From positions 569,723 to 633,722 of the forward strand of contig NZ_KQ434752.1 in the NCBI RefSeq assembly GCF_001270745.1: a stretch of 64,000 nt of DNA, read 5' to 3'. The notes beneath the pieces are model-generated. The model ran no database searches, was not told the origin of the DNA, and saw nothing but the letters and a program-made list of their open reading frames with translations. The translations under genes and the position numbers were made by a program. This document shows, in pieces, positions 35,407 through 44,956 of the stretch; positions within the stretch are counted from its first letter, which is position 1, and each line of letters begins with the position of its first letter. The stretch comes from Jiangella muralis. Its GTDB lineage: Bacteria > Actinomycetota > Actinomycetes > Jiangellales > Jiangellaceae.

Positions 35407-36815
35407 CGCGACCGTGCCGCCAGCACGTCGAGCACTTCCGGACCGATCAGCGTGACGTCACCGGCGCCGACGGTGAGCAGGATGTCGCCGGGCTCGGCCC
35501 GCGACGCCGCGAGCTCCGGCACCGCCGACCACGACTGCTCGAACACCACGTGCGACGGCGGCAGCGGCACGGCCGCGGCCACCAGCGCACCGGTGACGCC
35601 GGGCTCGGGGTCCTCGCGGGCTGCGTAGACGTCCATGACGATGACCTCGTCGGCCGCGCCGAGGGCGGTGCCGAACTCCGCCGCGAAGATCCGCGTCCGG
35701 CTGAACAGGTGCGGCTGGAACACCACGACGACGCGGCCCGGCCCGGCCACGCCGCGGGCGGCCGCCATCGCGGCGGCCACCTCGGTCGGGTGGTGGGAGT
35801 ACTCGTCGTAGACGCGCACGCCGCCGGCCACGCCCTTGAGCTCGAACCGGCGCCGGGTCCCGGTGTAACCGGCCAGGCCGTCGAGCACGTCACCGGCCGG
35901 GAAGCCGAGGCCGAGCGCGGCGGTGAAGGCGGCGGCCGCGTTCAGCGCGTTGTGCCTGCCGGGCAGCTGCAACTGGATCCGCTCCTGCCGCCGGCCGCGG
36001 GCCACCAGCTCGAACGACACGCCGGGCCCGGCGATGTCCAGCGCGGTCACCCGCACGTCGGCGTCGCGCGACTCGCCGAAGGTGTGCACGACGACACCGC
36101 GCCGGGCGGCCCGCTCCCCCAAGGCGCGGGCACCAGGGTCGTCGGCGCAGACCACGAGGAAGCCGGAGACACAGTCGACGAACGCGTCGAAGGCGGCCTC
36201 GTACGCCTCCGGCGTGCCGTAGAAGTCGAGGTGGTCGGCCTCGACGTTGGTGACGATCGCCACCTCGGGCTCGTAGGCCAGGAACGACGCGTCGCTCTCG
36301 TCGGCCTCGGCGACGAAGATGTCGCCGCTGCCGTCGTGGGCGTTGGCGCCCGATTCGTTCAGGTTGCCGCCGATCGCGAACGAGGGGTCCGCGCCACAGT
36401 GCTGCAACGCGACCGTGATCATCGACGTCGTCGTGGTCTTGCCGTGCGTGCCGGCCACGGCGATCGCGCGCCGCCCGGCCATCACCGACGCCAGCGCGGC
36501 GGCCCGGGGCAGGATCGGCAGGCCACGCTCGCGCGCCTCGACGATCTCGGGATTGCTCTCGCGGATCGCCGTCGACACGACGACGGTCTCGGCGAGGCCG
36601 ACGTTCGACGCGGCGTGGCCGACGTGCACCTCGGCGCCGAGCGCGCGCAAGCCGGCCAGGACGCCCGAATCCTTGGCGTCGCTGCCCGACACCGGCACTC
36701 CGCGGGCGAGGAGGATGCGGGCGATGCCGCTCATGCCGGCACCGCCGATGCCGACGAAGTGGACCCGGCCCAGCTTTTCCGCGGGCACGGTCCGCTCCGG
36801 TGGCGAGACGATCAC
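35403..36815 (-). CDS. murC: UDP-N-acetylmuramate-L-alanine ligase
   Basis: 470 aa from GTG at 36815 with GGAGG 8 nt upstream; a longer frame from 36914 runs through murG and is not used. It adds L-Ala to UDP-MurNAc. Motifs: VHFVGIGGAGMSGIARIL (UDP-binding Rossmann), AVAGTHGKTTTTSMI (P-loop), VEADHLDFYG, and YDEYSHHPTEVAA in the C-terminal domain. It lies 4 nt after the murG stop. Confidence 0.96.
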   Translation of the reverse strand: MIVSPPERTVPAEKLGRVHFVGIGGAGMSGIARILLARGVPVSGSDAKDSGVLAGLRALGAEVHVGHAASNVGLAETVVVSTAIRESNPEIVEARERGLPILPRAAALASVMAGRRAIAVAGTHGKTTTTSMITVALQHCGADPSFAIGGNLNESGANAHDGSGDIFVAEADESDASFLAYEPEVAIVTNVEADHLDFYGTPEAYEAAFDAFVDCVSGFLVVCADDPGARALGERAARRGVVVHTFGESRDADVRVTALDIAGPGVSFELVARGRRQERIQLQLPGRHNALNAAAAFTAALGLGFPAGDVLDGLAGYTGTRRRFELKGVAGGVRVYDEYSHHPTEVAAAMAAARGVAGPGRVVVVFQPHLFSRTRIFAAEFGTALGAADEVIVMDVYAAREDPEPGVTGALVAAAVPLPPSHVVFEQSWSAVPELAASRAEPGDILLTVGAGDVTLIGPEVLDVLAARSR

Positions 36816-36819
36816 GTGG

Positions 36820-38178
36820 TCAACCTCCGACGCTCTTCTGTGCAGCCGCGCGCCGGACCATCTCGACCAGGCGATCGTCGGCGTCGCGACGACCGAGAGT
36901 AGCCGCTGCGGCACCCATCGCGTCCAACCGAGCCCGATCGCCCAGCAGTGCGGTCACCTCCGCGGTCAACCACGACGAGGTCAGCTCACCGTCCGCGATC
37001 AGCACTCCGCCGCCCGCGGCGACGGTCGGAAGGGCGTTGAACCGCTGCTCCCCGTTGCCATGCGGAAGCGGGACGTAGACCGCCGGCAGCCCGACGGCGG
37101 CCAACTCGGCGCAGGTGATGGCGCCCGCCCGGCAGACGGCGAGGTCAGCGGCGGCGTAGGCGAGGTCCATCCGGTCGACGTAGGCCACGGGGACGTATCG
37201 AGGCTGCGACGCCGCGCTGGACCGGATCTCTGACCCGGGTTCGGACGGATGCGCCGCGCCGGGCCCCGTTGCGGGCGGCTCTGTTGCGGGCGGCTCTGTT
37301 GCGGGCGGCTGTGTTGCAGACGGCGCTGGCCCGGCGGTACCGGTCACGGCCGGACCCGTTGCGGCCGGGCCCGTTGCGGACTGCTCTCCCCCGGCCGGCC
37401 CAGTTGCGGACGCCCCTGTTGCGGGCGACTCTCCCCCGGTAGGTCCTCCGGCGACAGCGATGCCGTGCGCTGCGGCGGCCTGGGCGGCGGCGTCCACGTT
37501 GCCGCGTCCGACGGCGTGCAGGACCTGGAAGCCGGCGTCGAGGAGGGAGCGGAGGGCGCCGGCGGTCGCCTCGTTGATCCGGCGGGCGCCCTGGCTGCCG
37601 CCGAAGACCAGCAGGGTGGGCAGCGACGGGTCGAGGCCGAAGAAGTCACGCGCCTCGGCTCGGGTGGCGTCGCGGTCGAGGAGGGCGATCGAGCGGCGCA
37701 GCGGGATGCCGACGTGCTGGGCGTGCGGCAGCTCGATGCCGGGCGAAGCGACGCCGACGAAGGAGGTGAACCGGGCGCCGATGCGGTTGGCCAGGCCGGG
37801 CTTGGCGTTCGCCTCGTGCACGACGATCGGCACGCCGAGCCGCCGCGCCGCCACGTACGCGGGCAGCGCCACGTAGCCGCCGAAGCCGACGAGGACGTCG
37901 GCCTGGTGCGACCGCAGCACCTCGGTGGTCTGCCGGACGGAGGCGCGGACACGCATGGGCAGCCGCAGGAGCTCGGGCGTGGGGCGGCGGGGCAACGGGA
38001 CGGGCGGGATCAGCGCGAGCTCGTACCCGCGCTCGGGAACCAGGCGGACCTCCAGTCCGCGCTCGGTCCCCAGCAACGTCACCTGCGCCTCCGGATCGGC
38101 GCGCCGCACCGCGTCGGCCGTCGCCAGGGCAGGTTCGATGTGCCCGGCGGTACCGCCGCCGGCCAGGACGACCTTCAC
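36820..38178 (-). CDS. murG: UDP-GlcNAc transferase MurG with a low-complexity insertion
   Basis: 452 aa from GTG, about 85 longer than usual. It adds GlcNAc to lipid I, making lipid II at the inner membrane face. Motifs: [59 protein letters not shown] in the C-domain and [20 protein letters not shown] with donor-binding residues. An Ala/Pro/Thr/Gly-rich stretch (residues about 242-326) interrupts the C-terminal domain between AAAAHGIAV and [20 protein letters not shown]. All catalytic blocks remain, so the enzyme should be active. Confidence 0.95.
   Translation of the reverse strand: MKVVLAGGGTAGHIEPALATADAVRRADPEAQVTLLGTERGLEVRLVPERGYELALIPPVPLPRRPTPELLRLPMRVRASVRQTTEVLRSHQADVLVGFGGYVALPAYVAARRLGVPIVVHEANAKPGLANRIGARFTSFVGVASPGIELPHAQHVGIPLRRSIALLDRDATRAEARDFFGLDPSLPTLLVFGGSQGARRINEATAGALRSLLDAGFQVLHAVGRGNVDAAAQAAAAHGIAVAGGPTGGESPATGASATGPAGGEQSATGPAATGPAVTGTAGPAPSATQPPATEPPATEPPATGPGAAHPSEPGSEIRSSAASQPRYVPVAYVDRMDLAYAAADLAVCRAGAITCAELAAVGLPAVYVPLPHGNGEQRFNALPTVAAGGGVLIADGELTSSWLTAEVTALLGDRARLDAMGAAAATLGRRDADDRLVEMVRRAAAQKSVGG
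37201..37455 (-). repeat. Low-complexity repeat insertion in murG
   Basis: DNA rich in near-repeats of 15-18 bp (for example GTTGCGGGCGGCTCT recurring at 37267-37315) encodes [15 protein letters not shown] and related Ala/Thr/Pro/Gly units. All are multiples of 3. It probably arose by slippage expansion of a surface loop. Confidence 0.8.
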
Positions 38179-38266
38179 CCGCAGATCCTCCCCGACCAGC
38201 GACGCTGCCGAAACACTCGCTCACGCGCCGGCGACGTCGCGCCGGCCTCACACCACGCCTGTGCCC

Positions 38267-39511
38267 TCACGCGCGGATCCTCCTCAACCGGCGGCGCTCC
38301 CGCCGTGCCTGCTTGCGGGCCGCCAGCGCCTCACGGGCACCGGGCTCCTCCTTGGCCAGCGCCATCAGGATCCCGACCGCGACGATGACGACGACCATGG
38401 AAGCGCCACCGTACGACACCAGCGGCAGCGGCACGCCGATGACCGGGAAGACGACGAGGACGCTGCCGAGATTGATGATCGCCTGGACGATCAGCCAGCC
38501 GGTGATGCCGGCCGCGGCCAGGCGGGTGAACGTGTCGGTGGTGCGCATGGCGATGCGGATGCCGGCGAACCCGAGCGCGAAGAACAGCCCGAGCACCATC
38601 AGCGCGCCGGGCAGCCCGAGCTCCTCGCCGAGGATGGAGAAAATGAAGTCAGTGTGCGCCTCGGGCAGCTGGCCCCACTTCAGCCGGCTCGCGCCGAGCC
38701 CGCTCCCCCACCAGCCGCCGGTGGCGAACGCATAAATGGAATTAGCGGCCTGGTAGCCGGTGCCGGAGAAGTCCGAGAACGGGTCGAGGAAGCTGACGAC
38801 GCGCGACATGCGGTTCTCGGAGGCGGTGACGAAGTACGCACCCACCACACCCACCACCCCGAGCGCCAGCCCGAACAGCCACGTCGGCACGCCCACGACC
38901 CACAGCAGCGTCAGCACGATCGCCATCAGCACGAGCGCCGTGCCGAGGTCGTGCTGGCCGATCGTCAGCGCGACGATCGCGGCCGCCACCGGCACGAACG
39001 GGATCATCAGGTGCTTCCACTGCGTCAGCAGCCGGCCCTTCAACGCGAACATGCCGGCGCCCCAGACGATCAGCGCCAGTTTCGCCGGCTCGGACGGCTG
39101 GATGAGGAACGGTCCGCCGAGGTCGAGCCAGTTGGTGTTGCCGCCACGCGTGACGCCGAGGCCGGGCACGAACGTCAGCGTCAGCAGCATCGCCGCCACG
39201 ACCAGCATCGGCAGCCCGAACCGGCGGATCAGCCGGGCCGACATCCGCGACGCGATCCAGGCCAGCGGCAGCGCGACGATGACCCACGCCAGCTGGCGGG
39301 CGAAGAAGTAGTACGGGTAGCCGAACTGCACCCGCGACATGACGCTCGAAGCCGAGAAGACCATGATCAGGCCGAGCACGAGCAGCAGGCCGGCCGACCC
39401 GAGCACCAGGTAGTACGAGGCGAGCGGACGCCGCAGCAGCCGGCGCAGCGACTCGGCCGCGGCCGTCCGGAGCGACCGCTCCGCGGGTGCGGCCCGATCG
39501 ACCGTGCTCAC
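38267..39511 (-). CDS. ftsW: Septal peptidoglycan polymerase FtsW
   Basis: 414 aa SEDS-family glycosyltransferase with about ten membrane segments. It polymerises lipid II together with FtsI. Family motifs: GLIMVFSASSVMS, GWWGSGLGASRLKWGQLPEA, HTDFIFSILGEELGLPGAL and VFPVIGVPLPLVSYGGAS. The C-terminal tail is Arg-rich (ARKQARRERRRLRRIRA). ATGA overlap with murD. An 88-nt gap separates it from murG; nothing recognised in it. Confidence 0.96.
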   Translation of the reverse strand: MSTVDRAAPAERSLRTAAAESLRRLLRRPLASYYLVLGSAGLLLVLGLIMVFSASSVMSRVQFGYPYYFFARQLAWVIVALPLAWIASRMSARLIRRFGLPMLVVAAMLLTLTFVPGLGVTRGGNTNWLDLGGPFLIQPSEPAKLALIVWGAGMFALKGRLLTQWKHLMIPFVPVAAAIVALTIGQHDLGTALVLMAIVLTLLWVVGVPTWLFGLALGVVGVVGAYFVTASENRMSRVVSFLDPFSDFSGTGYQAANSIYAFATGGWWGSGLGASRLKWGQLPEAHTDFIFSILGEELGLPGALMVLGLFFALGFAGIRIAMRTTDTFTRLAAAGITGWLIVQAIINLGSVLVVFPVIGVPLPLVSYGGASMVVVIVAVGILMALAKEEPGAREALAARKQARRERRRLRRIRA

Positions 39512-40986
39512 GGCGTCGCGCGGCCGCCGGGTAGCCGTCGCACCGCATCAGCGAAGGCGTCGCCCCGGGCCGCGTAGTTGGCGAACATGTCCATGGACGC
39601 GCACGCCGGCGCCAGCAGCACGGTGTCGCCCGGCCGGGCGAGCCCGGCGGCGGCGGCCACGATGCGGTCCATGGCCTCATTGTCGGTGTCCGGAACGTCG
39701 ACAACCGGTACATCCGGTGCGTGTCGTGCCAGCGCTTCGGCGATGACGGCGCGGTCGGCGCCCAGCAGGACGACCCCCCGCAGCCGCCCGCGCACGTCGC
39801 GCAGCAGCGAGTCGAACGACGCACCCTTGGCCAGCCCGCCCGCGATCCAGACGACGGAGTCGTACGCGGCCAGCGACGCGGCGGCGGCGTGCGGGTTGGT
39901 CGCCTTGGAGTCGTCGACGTAGGCGACGCCGTCGATGCCGGCGACAAGAGAGATCCGGTGCGGGTCCGGCGCGAAACCGCGCAGGCCGTCGCGGACGGCG
40001 ACCGGCGGCACGCCGATCGAGCGGGCCAGCGCGGCCGCGGCGAGCGCGTTCGCGACGTTGTGCGGCGCGGCCGGCCGGACGTCGGAGACGGAGGCCAGCT
40101 CGGCGGCCGACGTCTGGCGTTCGGCGATGAACGCGCGGTCGACCAGGTACTCGTCGACGACGCCGACCATGCCGACCGACGGGATGCCCAGCGTGAACCC
40201 GATCGCCCGCGCACCTTCGCGCACGTCGGCGTCGCGGACCAGCTGCTCGGTCACGGGGTCGGCGACGTTGTAGACGCAGGCGGTCTCGACGCCGGCGTAG
40301 ATGCGCCCCTTGTCGGCGGTGTACGCGTCCATCGAGCCGTGCCAGTCGACGTGGTCGGGCGCGATGTTGAGGACGGCGGCGGACCGCGCGGCCATCGAGT
40401 ACGTCCAGTGCAACTGGTAGCTGGACAGCTCGACGGCGATGACGTCGTGGCCGCCGGGGTCCATGACGGCCGTCACGATGGGGTCGCCGACGTTCCCGGC
40501 GGCGGCCGCGCGCAGGCCGGACGCCCGCAGCATCGACGTCAGCATCCGCACGGTCGTCGTCTTGCCGTTGGTGCCGGTCAGCACGAGCCACGGGGTCGCG
40601 GGGTCGCGGATGCGCCAGGCCAGCTCGACCTCGCCCCAGATCGGGACGCCGGCGGCGGCCGCGGCGGCCAGCAGCGGCGACGACGGCTTCCACCCCGGCG
40701 ACGTCACGACCAGCTGCGTCTCCGGCGGCAGGGTGGACGTGGAGCCGGGCCCCAGCGAGATCTGCGCGCCGAGGATGCGCAGGATGGTGGCGCGCTCCTG
40801 CTCGGCCGGGCCGTCGCGGTCCTCGAGGACGGTGACCTGCGCGCCGAGCTGGATCAGCGTGTCGGCGGCCGCGTACCCGGACACCCCGAACCCGGCGACG
40901 GTGACCCGGAGCTCGGCCCACGGGCTGTCCCGCTCGGCGGACGCCAGCCAGGACGGCGAACCAGCCCCGCCAACCGCACCGCTCAC
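39508..40986 (-). CDS. murD: UDP-N-acetylmuramoyl-L-alanine-D-glutamate ligase
   Basis: 492 aa from GTG at 40986, which overlaps the mraY stop as GTGA like most junctions here; ATG at 41001 is an alternative. It adds D-Glu to UDP-MurNAc-Ala. Motifs: [50 protein letters not shown], and [18 protein letters not shown] with [12 protein letters not shown] in the C-terminal domain. Confidence 0.96.
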   Translation of the reverse strand: MSGAVGGAGSPSWLASAERDSPWAELRVTVAGFGVSGYAAADTLIQLGAQVTVLEDRDGPAEQERATILRILGAQISLGPGSTSTLPPETQLVVTSPGWKPSSPLLAAAAAAGVPIWGEVELAWRIRDPATPWLVLTGTNGKTTTVRMLTSMLRASGLRAAAAGNVGDPIVTAVMDPGGHDVIAVELSSYQLHWTYSMAARSAAVLNIAPDHVDWHGSMDAYTADKGRIYAGVETACVYNVADPVTEQLVRDADVREGARAIGFTLGIPSVGMVGVVDEYLVDRAFIAERQTSAAELASVSDVRPAAPHNVANALAAAALARSIGVPPVAVRDGLRGFAPDPHRISLVAGIDGVAYVDDSKATNPHAAAASLAAYDSVVWIAGGLAKGASFDSLLRDVRGRLRGVVLLGADRAVIAEALARHAPDVPVVDVPDTDNEAMDRIVAAAAGLARPGDTVLLAPACASMDMFANYAARGDAFADAVRRLPGGRATP

Positions 40987-42044
40987 GCCGTCGCCACCCA
41001 TTCGGCGTAGAAGAGGCCGAGGCCGAGCACCACGAACATGCCGGCGATGATCCAGAACCGGATGACGATGGTGACCTCACCCCAGCCCTTGAGCTCGAAG
41101 TGGTGTTGCAGCGGCGCCATCCGGAACAGCCGTTTCCCGCCGGAGATCTTGAACCAGCCGACCTGCAGCATGACCGACAGCGTGATCACCACGAACAGCC
41201 CGCCCAGCACGATGAGCAGGATCTCGGTGCGGGTGGTGATGGCCAGGCCGGCCAGCCCGCCGCCCAGCGCCAGCGACCCGGTGTCGCCCATGAAGATCTT
41301 CGCCGGCGAGGCGTTCCACCACAGGAACCCGAAACAGGCACCCACCATGGCCGCCGCCACGACGGCGAGGTCGAGCGGGTCGCGGACCTCGTAGCAGCTC
41401 GGCCCCGGCGCCACTCCGCACGACTGGTTCAGCTGCCACACGCCGATCAGTGTGTACGCGCCGAACACCATGACGGCCGCACCCGTGGCCAGGCCGTCCA
41501 GCCCGTCGGTCAGGTTCACCGCGTTGGAGAACCCGGAAATGAGGAACAGCGCCCACAGGACGAACACCGCGGCCGGCAGCACCCACGGCGTGTCGCGCAG
41601 CACCGACAGCGCCTGCGACGCCGGCGTGAGGTTCTGCTCGTCGGGGAAGTTGATGGCCAGGATCGCGAACACGACGGCGACGGAGATCTGCCCGGCCATC
41701 TTGGCGCGGCTGCGCAGGCCGAGGCTGCGCTGCTTCGAGATCTTGATCCAGTCGTCCAGGAACCCGACCACACCCAGGCCGACGACCAGGAACAGCACCA
41801 GCAGGCCGGACACCGTCGGCGGCGACGGCCGGACCAGGTGGGCGACGAAGTAGGCGATCACCGCCGCCACGATGATGACGGCGCCGCCCATGGTGGGGGT
41901 GCCGCGTTTGGTCTGGTGGTTCTCCGACAGCTCGTCGCGGATCGCCTGGCCGTAGCCGCGGCCGGTCAGCCAGCGGATCGCCAGCGGGGTGCCCAGGATC
42001 GACACCACGAGGCCGACGACGCCGGCCGTGAGGATGGAGATCAC
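40983..42044 (-). CDS. mraY: Phospho-MurNAc-pentapeptide translocase
   Basis: 353 aa polytopic enzyme making lipid I from UDP-MurNAc-pentapeptide and undecaprenyl phosphate. The start is GTG at 42044, overlapping the murF stop as GTGA. Motifs: [25 protein letters not shown] (Asp pair), [35 protein letters not shown] and [17 protein letters not shown]. Ten membrane helices are expected. Confidence 0.96.
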   Translation of the reverse strand: MISILTAGVVGLVVSILGTPLAIRWLTGRGYGQAIRDELSENHQTKRGTPTMGGAVIIVAAVIAYFVAHLVRPSPPTVSGLLVLFLVVGLGVVGFLDDWIKISKQRSLGLRSRAKMAGQISVAVVFAILAINFPDEQNLTPASQALSVLRDTPWVLPAAVFVLWALFLISGFSNAVNLTDGLDGLATGAAVMVFGAYTLIGVWQLNQSCGVAPGPSCYEVRDPLDLAVVAAAMVGACFGFLWWNASPAKIFMGDTGSLALGGGLAGLAITTRTEILLIVLGGLFVVITLSVMLQVGWFKISGGKRLFRMAPLQHHFELKGWGEVTIVIRFWIIAGMFVVLGLGLFYAEWVATA

Positions 42045-43429
42045 TTGTCCTCCACCAGCCGTTCGCCGAGGAAGCGCAGGCCGGCATCGCGAGACGACTT
42101 GACCAGGACGACGTCGCCGGGCCGCAGTTCGGCGCGGAGCAGGTCGAACGCGGCGTCGACGTCGGGCGCCCAGACCGACTCGCCGTCCCAGGACCCTTCG
42201 AGGGTGGCGCCCTGGTGGATCGCGCGGGCGCCGTCGCCGACGGCCACCAGCCGCGACACGTTCAGCCGGACCGCCAGCCGCCCGATCGCGTCGTGCTCGG
42301 CGATCGACGCCTCCCCGAGTTCGCGCATCTCGCCGAGGACGGCCCACGTCCGCCCCGGGCCGGACGGCCGGAGCGACACCAGCGTCTTCAGCGCCGCCCG
42401 CATCGACTCGGGGTTGGCGTTGTACGCGTCGTTGACGACGGTGACGCCGTCGGGCCGCTCGGTGACCTCCATGCGCCACCGCGACCGCGGCAGCGCCGCC
42501 GACAGCCGCGCCGCGACGTCGTCCAGCGGCAGCCCCAGCGCCAGTGCCGCACCGGCGACGGCCAGCGCGTTCGACACCTGGTGCTCGCCGACCAGCCGCA
42601 GCGACACGCGTGCCTCGCCGTCGGCCGTCACCACCCGGAACGACGCCCGGCCAGCGGCGTCGAGCGTCACGTCCTCGGCGCGGATGTCGGCGTGGACGGA
42701 CTCACCGGCCATGACGACCCGCGCCTCGGTCTGCTCGGCCATGCGGCGCACGACGGGGTCGTCGGCGTTGAGCACGGCGGTGCCGGACGCGGGCAGCGCC
42801 TCGACCAGCTCGGCCTTCGTCCGGGCGATGGTCTCGCGGTCGCCGAACTCGCCGAGGTGGGCGCTGCCGACGTTCAGGACGATGCCGACGGACGGCGGCG
42901 CGATGCCGCACAGGTAGGCGATGTGCCCGGGACCGCGCGCGCCCAGCTCGGCGACCAGCGTGCGGGTCGACTCGTCGACGCGGAGCACGGTGAGCGGCAC
43001 GCCGATCTCGCCGTTGTACGAGCCGGGCGGCGCGACCAGCGGCCCGAGCGGCTCGAGCACCTGCGCCAGCAGGTCCTTCGTCGTCGTCTTGCCGGACGAC
43101 CCGGTGACGCCGATGACGGTGACCTGCGGGAGGCGGTCGAGGACGGCCCGGGCGAGCCGGCCGAACGCGATCTCGGTGTCGTCGACGACCACGGCGGGGA
43201 CGCCGACCGGTCGCGCTGCCAGCACCGCCACGGCGCCGGCCTCGACAGCGGCGGCGGCGAAGTCGTGCCCGTCCCTCGCCTCGCCCTGCCGAGCCACGAA
43301 CAGTCCGCCGGGCCCGAGCTCACGGGTGTCGGTCACCACCGGGCCGGTGACCCGGACGGCGGGGTCGGCGACGGCGTCCAGCCTGCCGCCAGTGGCCGAG
43401 GCGACCTCGGCCAAGGTGAGCGGGATCAA
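42041..43429 (-). CDS. murF: UDP-MurNAc-tripeptide-D-Ala-D-Ala ligase
   Basis: 462 aa. It adds D-Ala-D-Ala to the muropeptide precursor. The start is a rare TTG at 43429 (TTGA overlap with the murE stop), with GAGGAG 8 nt upstream. Motifs: [18 protein letters not shown] (P-loop), [31 protein letters not shown] and [12 protein letters not shown], matching the Mur ligase fold in order. Confidence 0.95.
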   Translation of the reverse strand: MIPLTLAEVASATGGRLDAVADPAVRVTGPVVTDTRELGPGGLFVARQGEARDGHDFAAAAVEAGAVAVLAARPVGVPAVVVDDTEIAFGRLARAVLDRLPQVTVIGVTGSSGKTTTKDLLAQVLEPLGPLVAPPGSYNGEIGVPLTVLRVDESTRTLVAELGARGPGHIAYLCGIAPPSVGIVLNVGSAHLGEFGDRETIARTKAELVEALPASGTAVLNADDPVVRRMAEQTEARVVMAGESVHADIRAEDVTLDAAGRASFRVVTADGEARVSLRLVGEHQVSNALAVAGAALALGLPLDDVAARLSAALPRSRWRMEVTERPDGVTVVNDAYNANPESMRAALKTLVSLRPSGPGRTWAVLGEMRELGEASIAEHDAIGRLAVRLNVSRLVAVGDGARAIHQGATLEGSWDGESVWAPDVDAAFDLLRAELRPGDVVLVKSSRDAGLRFLGERLVEDK

Positions 43430-44937
43430 CCCTGCAACTCCTCACTCCACCGCACCAGCTCCGCACGGAGCACGTCTCGATCGTCGAATGGATGCACGAC
43501 GCCTGCGATCTCCTGACCTTGTTCATGCCCTTTACCGAGAACGACGACGGTGTCGTCGGGCCCGCGGGCGCTGCGCAGCGCCGCGCGGACCGCCTCGCGG
43601 CGGCCCCCCACCTCGAGGATCTCCCCCGCCCGCTCCGCGCCGGACGCCGCGTGGGCGCCGGCGACGACGGCGGCCCGGATGGCGGCCGCGTCCTCGGAAC
43701 GGGGATTGTCGTCCGTGACGACGACGATGTCGGCGCCGCGCGCGGCAGCCGCCCCCATCAGCGGCCGCTTGTCGCGGTCGCGGTCTCCGCCGGCTCCGAC
43801 GACGACGATCAGCCGGCCACGCGGGTGCAAAGCCTGCAGCACGTTGTCGATGGCGTCCGGCGTGTGCGCGAAGTCGACGACGGCGACCGGCGCACCGGCC
43901 GGGCCGGCGACCCGTTCCATCCGCCCCGGCACCCCCGGGCAGGCCGCCACGCCCTCGACCGCCGCGGCGACGTCGACGCCGGCGGCCCGCAGCATGGTGA
44001 CGGCCAGCGCGGCGTTGGTGACGTTGAACTCGCCCGGGATCGGGACGCTCAGCTCGAGCTTGGCGCCGTCGGCCCCCGCCAGCGTGGCGCGGTCGCCGTA
44101 GCATTCGGCCTGCCAGTCGGCCTCGGCGGCGACGTGTGGCGGCGCGACCGTCAGCACGGGCAGCGGCGTCGACGCGGCCAGCCGGCGGCCGTACTCGTCG
44201 CCCACCACGACGACGGCGCGGCGCGCGTGCTCGGGCGTGAACAGCCGTGCCTTGGCGGCGAAGTAGTCGTCGAGGCCGCCGTGGAAGTCGAGGTGGTCCT
44301 GGCTGAGGTTGGTGAACCCGGCGACGTCGAACACGACGCCGTCGACCCGCCCGAACACCATGGCGTGGCTGGACACCTCCATGGCGCAGGCCGTGACGCC
44401 GCGCTCGCGCATGACGGCGAGCAGCGCGTGCACGTCGGTGGCCTCGGGGGTGGTGCGGATGCTGGCGATCCGCTCGTCGCCGACCCGGGTCTCGACGGTG
44501 CCGATCAGGCCCGTGACGTGCCCGGCGGCGCGCAGCCCGGACTCCAGCAGGTACGTCGTCGTGGTCTTGCCGTTGGTGCCGGTGACGCCGAGCATCAGCA
44601 GGTCACGCGCCGGGTGGCCGTACACCGTCGCGGCGATCTCGCCCAGCCGCGCCCGCGGGTCCGGCAGCCGCAGCACCGGAACGCCCGGCTCGCCGGCCAG
44701 CGCGACACCGTCGTCGTCGGTCATGATCGCCGCCGCTCCGGACGCCACCGCGGCGGCCGCGAACCGGGCGCCGTGCGTCACCGCGCCGGGCAGCGCCATG
44801 TAGAGGTCACCGGGCCGGACCTGCCGGGAGTCGTGTGTGACGCCCGTCACCAGCACGTCCGCCGGCGCCGCGGCGTCGAGCGCCGTCAGCGGCAACGGCG
44901 TGACGCGGCGGGGTCGCAGTCCTGGGCGGTCGGGCAC
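43426..44937 (-). CDS. murE: UDP-MurNAc-dipeptide-2,6-diaminopimelate ligase
   Basis: 503 aa from GTG at 44937. It adds the third-position diamino acid. P-loop [20 protein letters not shown]-type signatures TNLSQDHLDFHGGLDDYF and carbamylated-Lys region follow. The amino-acid specificity motif is DDNPRSED, where DNPR indicates diaminopimelate rather than lysine; LL versus meso isomer cannot be told. A TAGATT -10 (44946-44951) just upstream suggests an extra leaderless promoter within the cluster. Confidence 0.95.
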   Translation of the reverse strand: MPDRPGLRPRRVTPLPLTALDAAAPADVLVTGVTHDSRQVRPGDLYMALPGAVTHGARFAAAAVASGAAAIMTDDDGVALAGEPGVPVLRLPDPRARLGEIAATVYGHPARDLLMLGVTGTNGKTTTTYLLESGLRAAGHVTGLIGTVETRVGDERIASIRTTPEATDVHALLAVMRERGVTACAMEVSSHAMVFGRVDGVVFDVAGFTNLSQDHLDFHGGLDDYFAAKARLFTPEHARRAVVVVGDEYGRRLAASTPLPVLTVAPPHVAAEADWQAECYGDRATLAGADGAKLELSVPIPGEFNVTNAALAVTMLRAAGVDVAAAVEGVAACPGVPGRMERVAGPAGAPVAVVDFAHTPDAIDNVLQALHPRGRLIVVVGAGGDRDRDKRPLMGAAAARGADIVVVTDDNPRSEDAAAIRAAVVAGAHAASGAERAGEILEVGGRREAVRAALRSARGPDDTVVVLGKGHEQGQEIAGVVHPFDDRDVLRAELVRWSEELQG

Positions 44938-44945
44938 GACAGAGC

Positions 44946-44951
44946 AATCTA
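44946..44951 (-). promoter_or_regulatory. Internal -10 element before murE
   Basis: TAGATT on the minus strand ends 8 nt before the GTG at 44937, with no ribosome binding site in the 19 nt after the ftsI stop. It would give a leaderless murE message separate from ftsI. Confidence 0.4.
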
Positions 44952-44956
44952 CTCGG

